Assembly: GCA_017311185.1 (NCBI GenBank) | Contig: JAESUZ010005088.1 | Coordinates: 62,001 to 126,000 of the forward strand | Origin: Proteles cristata cristata | Lineage: Eukaryota; Chordata; Mammalia; Carnivora; Hyaenidae | Reading direction: 5' to 3' | DNA: 64,000 bases | Notes under the pieces: model-generated | The model's input: only the letters and a program-made list of their open reading frames with translations | What the model was told of the DNA's origin: nothing | Databases searched by the model: none | Shown: positions 22,057-36,670 of the stretch, piece after piece | How positions within the stretch are numbered: position 1 is the first letter of the stretch | How the letters are laid out: each line of letters begins with the position of its first letter | Translations under genes and position numbers: made by a program

Positions 22057-25000
22057 AAATAAACACCTGGCCAAAAACAATAGTAACAACAAAAACCCAA
22101 ATTAAAACAATAATGATATAAGGGTGAGAAGGAAGAGGTATGGATAGAATGAGAGAGTCAGGGAGCAGACATTTTACCTTAGAAGTTTATATAAATCAAA
22201 GCCGAGAATTAAATTTGAGTCCTGGATTAGTCTTTGAGTAAACTAGGAGAATAGGAGCATTTAATGGGGTATGTTAGATGTCAGCAGTAGTATTAGTGGC
22301 ATGTTGATGAGTTGATAACATAACGGGATCTTCTGTATCTATAACTTTAACTTTGTGCAAGGCATTTCGTGGAGGTGAGGCGGAGGAAGATACAAAAGTA
22401 GACAGGATTGTAGTCCTTGATCTTTCATTTTATAGGGAGAAATTATTCAAGTAATGTTATATGTCAGTAACTGGTAGTGAGTGGGCAAATGCCAACTGAA
22501 TAGGACAGACTCTAAGTTGGTGATACTGGGGAAGACACGAAGGACCATGAAGAGCTTGATTTGGGACCTTGATTTAGGACCAGGTAGAAGCAGAGCATCT
22601 CTGATAGGGGTAACAGCATGTGGAAGTTAATGAACAAGGGCATGATGTGTTCATAGGTGATTCAGGAACCAGTTGAGTCGATGTAAATATGCTGAAAGAA
22701 AGAATGAAAAGAGTAGCTTGTGGTTTTTCTCTTCCTTCTCATGCTTTTGTGTGAATTGCAGTTTGTCAGTCAATGACTCTACTCTGGTGGTTGTAATTTT
22801 GGGGTAGCAAATTCTGGATGCTTGCCTTATTATTTGGATCTTGATTTGATAAGTTTCTTTTAAGGTGCTTTTTTACATGCCTTCTTCTCCTTTAAGTGTT
22901 TCTAACACAGCTGTGTGGATGTTTGGGTGAAAGACTGATCACTCAAGAAGAGAAATCACTCATGGGATTGTTGTGTGGCCTGGTAAATAAAACACAGGTA
23001 AATTTTTGTTCGACAGGATATCAGTCTCAGAAGCAGTTCAGCACAGTATTTATTAATATGTGCCCTGTACCTTGTGTGTAGACCTAAATCCATTTAGTGA
23101 GTTGAGCCTACTTTTAATAAAAATCAGTTAATGTCGACATTATGATTTATTTGAAATATATAAGCAAATTGTTTACTAGTAAAAAAAAAAGGAAAGTAGG
23201 AAATTTTTGTCTTCAGCATTGGTAACTAAAGAAATCCATAATAAATGAGCATCTCTCTCAGACTGGAACTAAACTTTTATTTTCCTAGCCGTTAGTTATA
23301 TTTAAGTCCTAACTCTTTCTGAGAAGTTGGTAATAAATACTTGAAGGGAAAAAATATTTTATGAATATATACATGGTTTTACAAGGAAGGCTTACAAGAT
23401 GTGGAGCCTGTAGTGCACACACAAAATAATTGGTGTGGGAAATTCTGTAGCTTGATGCTTGAACTGTGAAACAGTTGCTTTTACAAAATTGAGAACTGCA
23501 GACTACAATTAACTGTCATTAATTTCCTTGAATAGAAATATGTTCCATTTACTGTACAATCAGGAGCCAGGCTTGAATGAGTTTAAATAGATGAAATCTA
23601 AATTATACTGACGGTCCATTAAACACTAGCAGAAAACCCGTAAAGAAAATGGATTCACTATGATACCAGTGTATAATAAAATCATTTGCCAAATAAGAGT
23701 TATAGCCCAGGCATTGTAAATTCTCCTGTGTATTTCCAGTGAGCACTGCAAATTGGTTGAACCATTTATTGTAAAGCCCAGGCTCCCAGCACATTGTTTT
23801 CTGAGTAGGAGCAAGCAGTGTTGCTTGAAATCTGCTCTGCAGGATGTGACACAGGAAGATCAGACTAGCAGTTTGTTCGCTGTCAGCCATATGGGGAGAG
23901 AGAGGGATCTTCACTCCAGCCTGCCGCTGGTTGTTTTTTCCTGTGATTATTGGGCACAGTGTTCCTAAAAGCCTTTGAACGCTGTCTGCGTTGGTTTCCT
24001 AAAACTCACATATTTCAGCCATGTTCCAGTTGTAATCTTTGCCATGGGGACCTGTTGTTATTTTCATTAGCCATTAGTCATCCTCTACTTAATAGGGAAT
24101 TTATAGCAAAAATTCACTTTTTTGCTAGGATCCACTGATCTAGGGGGAGGGCTGGCACTCACCTTCTCAGGCGCTAACAAGGTAGGTATGGTGGGGCAGC
24201 AGGAGTGAGAATGGGCTCGAATTCCCCTCCTCATGTCTCTAATGGCCTCACCGACACACTTTGCTTCCAGGGGGCAGATGCCACTGTGAATTTTTAAGAT
24301 AGATCCTCCTCTCCCCATGAGATTCCGTGCGTTCTCTTAGGACGGCACAAACGCAGTCGTTAGAAACTGTAAGAGAGATGCACATCACTTAACCGGAGTT
24401 TGGGTATTGGGCTGCCTGGGTCTTTTTCACTTTTGGGATTCAGTGTGGATCACAAGGAGGACTTTTAAAGGAATATCTGCAGAAGGAAAAGGCGATAAGA
24501 GTGCTTCAGACGCTCTTTGCTTGGCTATGAGTGTTACCCCAGGGCCAGTCCTCAGAGCTTCAGTGTAGCTGGTAAGATTGCTGCTGCTCCTGCTGCTGGC
24601 GGCAGTATCTCACTTGCTCTTGTTTTATGGCATTTTCAAGCCCATGTAGCATGTGATGGATTTGGTGGAGGGGAGGGGTCTTGTTGCAGCAGTTATTCCA
24701 AAACATCAGCATCACTTCTTCAAGTTAGAAAGACGATTGTTTTGGATCAGTCTTTAAGCTTTTGATGTACTAGAAGATTTTCTGACTTCTAGAGGAGGAA
24801 AGGAAAGGTGGGAAATTAGAACAGAGTCTCTTTTAGTTTGTTATGACCTGTTCCCCCCAGCCTCCCAGCTGGGTTTTCTCATCATTGAATTTCTTATTAG
24901 CAGTGAGGATAAAGACAGATGAATATTTGCTAGAAGTATATGGTGTTCTGATTTTAGATAAGCCGGTGTTAGTTTTATAGTGCTAGTCGAGAACTTGTAG

Positions 25001-27607
25001 ACATTAGAATACGTGGAATTTAATTTTCATGAAGTTTGAAAAGGAAGGGACCAAGGATGTGTTACTTGAGATCTTTTTTTCCACCGAGTTGAGAATCTTT
25101 AAGATGTTGCAGGTCAATTTTGGTGACCATTTTCAGGGTTTGAACCCAAGATAAAGGTAAGCACTTGAGAGGATTTCACTTACTGAGGTTCTATTTTCCC
25201 AATTGTTTCCTTTCCCCCTTTTAGCTCTCCACTGCTCCCAGATGATGTATCCCTTGCCCACCGAAGAATGTAGCAGAAAACTGAAAGTAGACCATCCTGC
25301 AGCTGAGTTACTTCTTAAAGAAATATTTATTAGAGAATAGCATCCTTTATGTTCATTTTGATAGATCAGAACAGCATTCTTATGAGGGTCTCATAGAACT
25401 TCTTTCCTGTTTTTGTTCAGGTCATTTGTTCCTTGTATAGTTTTTGAGCGTTTATTCTGGAATGTAATGTATTGTTAGGTACAGAGGTGAGGCATGGTGA
25501 TGGATCTATCTGACTGTTGTTCAGATGGTGAGGCTGCTGAAGAGGTGAGAGGCTCCTCCATTGGAGGCCCTGCTGTGTGGACTGGGATTTCAGTGTTGTT
25601 TCTCGTATTTGCATAGAGCTGCATACCCTTTTGTATGTTGGACATTTGGAAACCCCCATGTTAACTAGTGAGATACTTGTAGACCTTTGATTCTGTCACA
25701 TTAGACCAATGGGCTGTTACCGCACTGAATGGTTCAGTGTCCAGGTAGAGGAATCCTTTGTAAGAGAAATGGAACATGGAAGAACAGAGAATCCTGAGAG
25801 TGAACCTCCTTGTCCACCACTGTGTCACCCAGCCAGGCCTCTGGGAAATTTATTTGGGAGATGGTCTGTTCATGCATTTTTTTTTTTAAACAAGTAGAAG
25901 ATTTTCTTTTGGAAATTATATTAGAGTGACACTGCCATGCCTTGCAAAGGAACGAGAAGGTATTTCAAAGATTAAGAGGCAGAAACACATTAACAAGAGG
26001 GAAATTCTTTGAAGGACAGAGCACCATGGCTGAGCCCTGCCTGTGTATTGTGACTGCAGCTTTAATGCTGGGCTCACGGTGCTGCTTGCTCAATTAGTTG
26101 GTGAAGTAAAGTGTCCACTGTGCTCTGGGAGGAGGCTGTCAGGAAGGATGCTGACAGGTTCTTTGTGTTTCAGGATGACAGACTGCCTGATGCTTCGGGC
26201 TGGTTTTTTACCCTTGAGAGGACCCTGCTCTTGCTCTATTTACATAAACCTGCTGATTTGCTGAGGGTTGTTGAAAAGCAGAGAGGGCTTTCTTTGCCTT
26301 AAGAATCTGCCTTCATGTTTTGGCTGACTTCCTTCCCCAGCTTAGCACATGCTCTGTTGTTTGCAGATGACACAATAGATTCTTGGACACAGAGCTTTGT
26401 TGAGGTTGTGAGAAATAGCCCAAAATGCCCCTGTTCAATATCAGTGCATAGATCATGGATGCAGGATTTGAGGTCACTTAATTGTGTGATCCATTCCCTG
26501 GTAGAGGCTTGGTGTTAGAGAGCAAGCCTCAACCTAGACCCATGGTTTTATTTCAGACACCCGTGGTAAAGACAAAAAAAAAAAACCTAGTTATCGTGTA
26601 TTGTTTGAAATAATTGATATCGATGGTAATGGCCTCACTCATTATTCTGGCCTATTTCAGGCTTTCTGGTTTTAAGATTAAGAAAATATATATATATTTG
26701 CCCTGCAGCAGCCATTTGCTCAATCTGGTAAACACGCATTTTCATATGGGTAATTTTGAAAATGTGCATTATGCACTTAATGGATTGCATCAGCTTTGCT
26801 CAGGTTTTATAGAACTGCTAGCTTTGTAATGGGGGAAAAAAAAAAAAGAACAGCTTTTCTTTCATTTTTCTCCTTCCTCCCTCCCTCCCTCCCTCCCTCC
26901 TTCCTTCCTTCCTTCCTTCCTTCCTTCCTTCCTAGGAAAAAGGTATCTGTAGTACTTGTGTTGGCCGTGGGGGATTTTCAGGTTGAGGGTCACTGATCCA
27001 ACTGACTGAAACCAATTTTATAGCTGGCCTTAGACAACCTATGCACTCATAAATGGCATGAAGATTCTTGGCAGATCATTTTGGCTTTAAAAGATTACTG
27101 GGCATATATTCCAACTGAGATTCTAACATTGCTCTTTACTTATGTTCTCATCTTTCCCTTGCCAAATAAACCACTTTATTTTTGTGCTCACTAAAAACAT
27201 CTATATAATGTTATTTTCTTCAGTAGTTGCTTAATTAATGAGACAAGAGGGAACTATTTTTTATGAGTATTTGGCCTTATTTAACCTTGTTTTGAAAATC
27301 ATTAAGAGTAACAATAAGTAGATCCCCCCACCCCCCGTGAGTCTTGAATTCTAAATTGTTTTTAGGATGTGTTCTCTTTTAGTTAGACCATCCTAATTTT
27401 TACGAGAGAGTGATAAAGAAAAATCTGACTCTACAACAGTTTTTCATGCTTTTACTTTTAAAGTGAATTTAAAAAGTCAGATCAAAGCAATGTATTTTTT
27501 CCAATTTCTATGGCAAGTTAGACATGGTAAAAAAAAGTTTGTTACTCCTGATCTCAGTGATTCTGTGTTTTATGATTATTTACATAACACAGACCTTATA
27601 AATTTCA
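22057..27607. other. Unique intronic DNA, SINE-free for 5.5 kb
   Basis: Only a simple pyrimidine repeat (26871-26933) stands out. Candidate conserved sequence lies at 23480-23900. Parts of 22240-22650 resemble an old interspersed repeat I cannot name. ORFs at 22896-23081, 23603-23968, 24085-24318, 24517-24765 and 26043-26302 have no recognised domains. Confidence 0.45.
26871..26933 (+). repeat. (CCCT)n then (CCTT)n polypyrimidine tract
   Basis: About nine CTCC units are followed by about six TTCC units. All bases on this strand are pyrimidines. The Pro/Ser/Phe-rich reading frame is an artefact. Confidence 0.95.
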
Positions 27608-27809
27608 TTTTTTTTAATGTTTTATTTATTTCTGAGAGAGAGACAGCATGAGAAGGGGAGGGTCAGAGAGAGAGGGAGACACAGAATCTGAAACAGGCTC
27701 TGAGCTAGCTGTCAGCACAGAGCCTGACATGGGGCCTGAACCCACAAACCGTGAGATCATGACCTGAGCCGAAGTCGGACGCTTAACCAACTGAGCCACT
27801 CAGGCGCCC
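27608..27809 (-). mobile_element. CAN-SINE, antisense
   Basis: It starts AATGTTTTATTTATTTCTGA and ends GCCACTCAGGCGCCC. It is one of only two SINEs between 22041 and 43880. Confidence 0.94.
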
Positions 27810-30671
<2,862 letters not shown>

Positions 30672-30746
30672 TGATCACCAGTTCACCTCTGAGTGCTGGC
30701 TGCCTGCCTGCTATAGCACACATGTAACACAGTTACCAGTTTTATC

Positions 30747-30768
30747 TTTTTTTTTTTTTTTTTTTTTT
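30747..30768 (+). repeat. Poly-T run of 22
   Basis: An isolated T homopolymer with no SINE body attached on either side. Confidence 0.95.
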
Positions 30769-30784
30769 GGTTTTGTAACACTTA

Positions 30785-33180
30785 TTGTTATAAAGCTTGT
30801 ACTGTGAACAAAGTTTTCATCTCTTTGGTAGTTGTTTTGACAATAATTTCAGAGATTTTCTGGAGTTTCTGAAGTAGTTTGTTTCTTCTCAGCCACTATG
30901 AAAAGCCTGAAGCAAAGTAAATTTGGGAATTAGTGGTGAGTTGGTAAAAAAGAATACAAATATGCCAGAGACTAGTTTTTGGTGACGACTGTCATTTACT
31001 TAGATATTTCAGTGAGTATGGAGTGTATCTTGGTGTTGGAGGTCGGGGGAAGGAGGTCCGGTTTGGGGATGGGATAGCTGTAGTACTTCCCAGTGCAAAC
31101 CTTTCCTAGGCTCAGAGGTGCTGATCCTGCCCAGTAGGCAGTCTCTGGGCTTTAGACTGGCGGTTCCCACCCTTGGGGCTTGGGTCCCTGGGTATCTGTA
31201 GAGATTTTACAAAGGTCCACAAGTGAACAGTCTCAGTTTAAAATATGCCTCGCATGTGTTTGTACAACTACTTCTCAAATATATTCATATGCTGGTGTGA
31301 TTTTAAAAATTCACGTTATTTAATGATAATACACGGTTAAGAGTCAGTTTATTATGTATTTGTCTCAAACATGATATGTGAAATACTATCCGAGTACTGT
31401 CATTTGGGGGATCTTTTGAAACATTATGAACCCTGTCTGCCTTCTTAGGTATAGAGAACTCCTAATTCTTAGCTCTGTACAGGTCTGTATCAGTGTCTGT
31501 GAATGCTCTTCCTTCCAAAACCCTTTGTAACTTGTGTTCTGACACTCTGTATGTGATACTTCAGTCTAAAGAAAGGTAATGTAGTCGGAGGAGATCTTAA
31601 ACTCTACGTCTCCTTTGTTTCTTTTTATCATTTTTAATGACTCCAAATACCCAATTCGTATATTCCAATTTAGCTGGTTAAAAAATTGCATGCCATTTAA
31701 TTTTCCTTATTAAAGTTTTGTTGCATAAGTAACACATGCTTACTGTTTAAAAAAAAGTCAAATGTGCCATTTACTTCTAAGAGTTATTTATTCTTGGTAG
31801 GCTGCTTTTAATTTCCCTGCCTGTGTTACAAGGAGGCCTTGCGGTTTAATTTTATAAATCAAACACTTTCTATTCAAATTTTACGTCAGTATGAAGTTTT
31901 AACATTTTTGGAAGTCTTTGCTATTTCTTATATATTTCCTCCCAGAGATTTCTTTTGCAGATGCTGCACTGACATCTGAAAATCTGGGCAGTGGTCTTGT
32001 TTCCTGATGAGTTTTCTTTTGCTTGTGGCCACTGCTGCTGCTCTGTTTCTGCTTTTCGTCTTTGTGGGTGATTTTTAAATTTTATTTATTTTCTTTTATT
32101 TCTTTTTTATTTTTTTTAAATAAAGTCACAAAGGTGTTTTTTTTAAACCTATTCAATTCAGAGCCCTTTTTATATAATTTTAGCATATTAGCAGGTGCCT
32201 TCATGTTTGATGTCTCTGATGAAATGCTGATTACATTGTGATCGGTGCTGTTTGGGGCAGAGGTTCCTGCAGAGTTATAGTAATTGCTCAGGGTATTAGC
32301 AGCAATAAAAGCAGAAGCTTCTGTTGTCAGTATTGGTCTGGTATAACACATTAAAGCCATTTGCAAAAACAGTGTAGGGAGTGGGCATGGTGTGTAAGTT
32401 GCACACTGATACATTGTGTTTTTGTCTGAGTTCTATATTTAGCACATACACATAGTTGTGGTGTAAGAATAACAGAGATGGTGAAATACTTACTCCTAGA
32501 AAGAATGCAGTTATTGTCTGGATATCCACTTTCTTCTTTCCTTGTTTTGCATTTCTGCTTATGAAAAGATAACTTTAAATAGATGACAATAATCATAGAT
32601 TTTTTTTTTCCCTTCAGCTTACCCAGGCTATAAGGGGAAAAGATGAACAGAAGGAAATATGTTTTGTTTCTCTTCAAGATTTTAAAAAGAAGAAACTGGA
32701 GTGTCTTTGCCCACAGCAAATACCATGCATGGCAGGTGGAGCAGTGGAAGGCAAACCTAGCAGCTTTGAAATGTTGTTGATTAATTATGTATTTTATCTT
32801 TTTAAGCTTTTTTGGTTTGGGGTTGTAATTGAGAGCTGTGTTCTTTGTTTACAACCATGAATTAGAATTAACCCTTTTACCACGGTGAGTTTTTGAGCAT
32901 ATGGATTATTTGAGGCTGTGAACAGACCTGGGCAGATGCCCTTTGTGGTACATTAAGGGAGATGACAGTCCTTGGCAGAAGTTAACGAATTGAGAAGTGG
33001 ACAGAAGGAAACGTCTGTGGCCAGTCAACAACACTAGCGTAATGCCTGTTAGTTAAACTGAGAACCCTGGGTAACATTTCAGGAGCTAGTTCTGTGAGAG
33101 ATTGGAAGGGTCTTTGGGTTTTATGCTGGGACCTGGGTTCTGGGCTCTGCTACTACGTCCCGTACGGTCGGGGCCACAAA
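30785..33180. other. Unique intronic DNA, no features
   Basis: AT-rich sequence including a T-rich block at 32080-32125. ORFs on the - strand at 32082-32719 are chance frames with no recognised domain. Confidence 0.5.
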
Positions 33181-33187
33181 ACAGAAG

Positions 33188-33230
33188 GCAGGATTCCTTT
33201 AACCCTGTGTGCAGGATTCCATTAACCCTG
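33188..33230 (+). repeat. Short 23-bp tandem duplication
   Basis: GCAGGATTCCTTTAACCCTG at 33188 is repeated as GCAGGATTCCATTAACCCTG at 33211, one base different. Confidence 0.85.
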
Positions 33231-35889
33231 GCAAGCTGTTCAACAGTGACCCCCTTTCACTTGCGAAGGGGTCCGTGTTTTAGATGATAGTTTATATGGT
33301 CATCTTGCCTGGGGGAATAGGACGCATGGTGTCCTCTTTGTTAACACTTAGCCATCAGAAGGCATAGAGCCAACACTGTCTCTGTCAGTAGATCTGTTTA
33401 GAGCCTGCACTTCCACGGGGTAAGTGGAAGCCATGACGATGCAAGGTAGCTGAGTTCCTAGCAGAATTGCGGGCACTTTTGAAAGTAGCATTTTTAAGGG
33501 AAGCAAATTTTGTGTTGTGTTAGGAAGCTTTCGTCCTCTTAGGGAGTGTTAATTTGATTGGGCTTATTTACACACTAGGAGATCAGACTGGATTTGTTTG
33601 ACTACAATGACGGAAGTATCCGTGGAACAAGTAGTCAAAGCAGGGGCTCAGTAGACAGGAGAGGTGCGGTGGGATGATGGATGGTGCATGCTTAGAAGTA
33701 GGAATAGGGAAGGATTGTCAATTAAATAAGGCAACTGGGCACCTTAGGCTTCTGAACTAAATAAGGCAGCTAGCAAAATCTTTTGCACTTTGCAAGAACA
33801 GTAATATGGAATGGCAATCTAGGAACTTTGCGGCCTTGCTTGAAAAGATGAACAGAGAGACTGAAGCAGTTAGCTGAGAGGCCAAAAGGGAAACGATGAA
33901 TCGAGAAGTGCCTCGACGCAGAGAGGGTTGGCTGGCATACAGGGGTTGCAGGTGGGCTGCCTGGGTGAGGCAGGGAGCCAGGAGGAGCGGAGGACTGGAG
34001 CCGGCCCACAGAGGGAGAGTGTGCCTGCTGCCCTGAGTTCTCTTGAGGCCTGCTGTGCCCAGGCTTCTTCCCACTGGCTTCTCGGGGTATCCTTGTTTCT
34101 GCTCAGCAAGGGCCTTTTTTCTCAGGCCAGCTTGAATGGCCCTCTGGTCGTCGCAGCCGCAAGAGCGTGGTATAACGTCTCCAGTGCTCTCTTCTGCTGC
34201 ACTCCGTAGCTCTTCTAGGTCAGTTGTGAGTTAGTTTGCTTCCAGAGTTCTCTTCCCGAGCAAGCCAGTATCTCCAAGGAGCACTGTATTCCCGAGGGCA
34301 GCGAGGAGACTTTTCCGTTCACCGGGCCTCCGGTAGTCGTCTAGCGCAAGCCTGGCTGGTGTGCTTGCCGGGCGCGGCACCTGCAGGAGACTCACGCCTG
34401 TGGGACAGAGCGCCTTCCCTCAGTGCCCTTAGTGTCTGGTTGGGCGGACACCCGCAGCTCCGATGGGTGTTACCCTCTGAGAGAACGCTCTCCGTAGGAT
34501 TAACGTGGAGCAAGCCCTTCACCTTTTGTCCCAAAAGAAAGAGTTCTTTCTTGCTTTTACTAAGAAACAGTGAAATTCCACTTTTATAGAAATCCAGGCC
34601 TTCAGTGTAATAGAGTTGATTTGTTATCTAGAAATAATGATAAATCCTGAAATTGCTTAACAAGATTGTTTAGATTAGTAATTATCATTCAGTAGAACAC
34701 TGAGGAGTAACTTGTCTGGCTCTAATAGTAGTGCCTCATATCTAATTCCTCCTTCACAGATAAGTAATTGAAACCATTCCTCAGTATTCTATATGGGTGT
34801 TCTGTGTGGATTCCTAATGAGTTTCTATCATTGATGCATTAGGGAAAAAAAAGGATTTTGGTTTCCTAGAGTTAAAATAATTATCGATTCTGTAGCTATT
34901 GTATGAAATGAATTTCCAGGTAGGATATGTAATGATTACAAATATTATTTTGAGCAAATACCGTTGACCGATTCAGTTTGGTTCCTGTTTGGTTTATTGA
35001 AAGTTCAAAGTTGTCTTTAAAATCAAACCTGGTGTAGAGATTCCTTCAAGCTGGGGGAATATCATTAGGGATGTTATGGTATTTTTGGTCAACTGTTAAG
35101 GGCTTAATGAACTGTGGTTCTGCATGGATGAGTGTGCTTTTGTGTCATGTTTGTCCCTGACGGCACACATTCTAAGTGCTGATTATGATTGTGGAGGATC
35201 TGAGGCTGCACGCCGCTAGTTGCCTTGGAGAAGGCACATCTCCATTACTGCTTTCTCTTTGTTTCATTGTCAAGTGTGAGCAGCCCAGGGGAGGAACATT
35301 TACAATTACTGATTCCTGGTCTGTATCTATATAGAACCGTACCCCCAAAGTTGATTGCCACAGGACAGCAGAAAGGGGCTGCGGAGATAGGAGCTCCAGC
35401 CCAGCTTGCGCTCGCCATTGATGTTACCCTCTCTCTGCCAAATCAAGTTTCTCAGAAGTAGATTAAAAGAAAGGAGCTGCTTTTCCATGTTTACAGTGAA
35501 AACTTACTGAGGATAAGTAATTCTATCTTTTCATTTCTTGTTACGGACCTTGACATAGATAAGGCTGGGGGATAGGAGACACCTCATTAACACGCACTCT
35601 GTGCGCACAACTATGTGTATACACTGTGAGTTCCTTTTCACTTATGCATCATATGCCACAATTATTTATTCCCACCGTGGCTACTGTGACCACTCAGCAT
35701 AGAATGTATGGTGTATAGACATTCGGGAAATGGGCATTCATTTTGATACTAGGTAAATCTTGTATTAGAAACTTTCCTGGAGAGGGGACAGGAGGGGCAT
35801 TAGTGTGAGTGTGGCTAACGCAGAATGTGTGGTGTCACCCAGGGACTGAGAGGAGGGATGGTAGAGTACATTTGTCTGAGCTTGACTTT
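33231..35889. other. Unique intronic DNA, locally GC-richer at 33900-34500
   Basis: The segment 33900-34500 is richer in GC and CpG than its surroundings and gives several overlapping chance frames on both strands. None matches a known family and none is flanked by a convincing acceptor/donor pair. Confidence 0.4.
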
Positions 35890-36055
35890 GACATCAGCTA
35901 GTCTGTTCTTTAGTTGCTATCTTTTATGACCTTGGGCAAGACGCTTAGCCCTCCTAACTTTGTTTTACTTACCTATGGAGTTGGGTTATAAAGCACCTAC
36001 TTCGCAGGTGGGTTGTTTTTAGAAGATCAAGCCTACATACAAAGTGGATGCATTG
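35890..36055 (+). mobile_element. MIR SINE
   Basis: TTATGACCTTGGGCAAGACG then CTTAGCCCTCCTAACTTTG and AAAGCACCTACTTCGCAGGT match the MIR core (GTGACCTTGGGCAAGTCAC...). Confidence 0.75.
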
Positions 36056-36104
36056 TGCCGGGGCCATGGGAGGACATGGTAGTGATACTGGCATTTCATT
36101 GTAT

Positions 36105-36225
36105 TCTGGGTCCAAGATTTGCAGGGACAGACACCGTGCCTGCTTTTATTCACTGACGTATTACCGTGTGCTTAGCATATTACCCAGCCCGTATAAGATC
36201 CACAACAAATGTTTATTGAATATTG
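36105..36225 (+). mobile_element. L2 LINE 3' end, fossil
   Basis: CAGGGACAGACACCGTGCCT then ACAAATGTTTATTGAATATT match the terminal L2 region. Confidence 0.72.
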
Positions 36226-36438
36226 AGTGAAGTAACATTTCAGTGGAAAAAATCCACTGCATAAAGTATTAGAAAAACGTTAGCAGTAATTTGCTACAAT
36301 GCATTAACTACAAATTTACTTTGTTTATTAAACAAACCAGAGAGCCCCATTTCTTTACCTTTAGTCTACAGTGTGTGTAATATGTTGGTTAGCTTGCAGT
36401 GTGTAGTATTTTATATATTTAAATAATAAAAATCTATT

Positions 36439-36659
36439 TTTTTAACTGCTTTATTTATTTCTAGGAGAGAGACAGCGTGAGCAGGGGAGGGTCAGAGAGA
36501 GAGGGTGTCACAGACTGAAACAGGCTCCAGTCTCTGAGCTGGCAGTCGGCACAGAGCCCGACGCGGGGCTCGAACCCGCAAGATCTGCGGGAACGAACTG
36601 CGAGATCATGACCCAAGCGAAAGTCGGACGCTTAACCGACTAAGCCACCCAGGCGCCCC
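36439..36659 (-). mobile_element. CAN-SINE, SINEC_Fc type, antisense, with hairpin insertion
   Basis: Ordinary SINE ends, with the TSD AAAAATCTATT at 36428-36438 and 36660-36670. The B-box region carries extra bases: CCCGCA (36575), AGATC, TGCGGG (36586), a perfect 6-bp stem with 5-base loop that is absent from sister copies. Confidence 0.96.
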
Positions 36660-36670
36660 AAAAATCTATT

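Noticed and set aside
32082..32719. Three overlapping - strand ORFs
   Set aside because: They share one AT-rich region, overlap each other in different frames and carry no recognisable domain.
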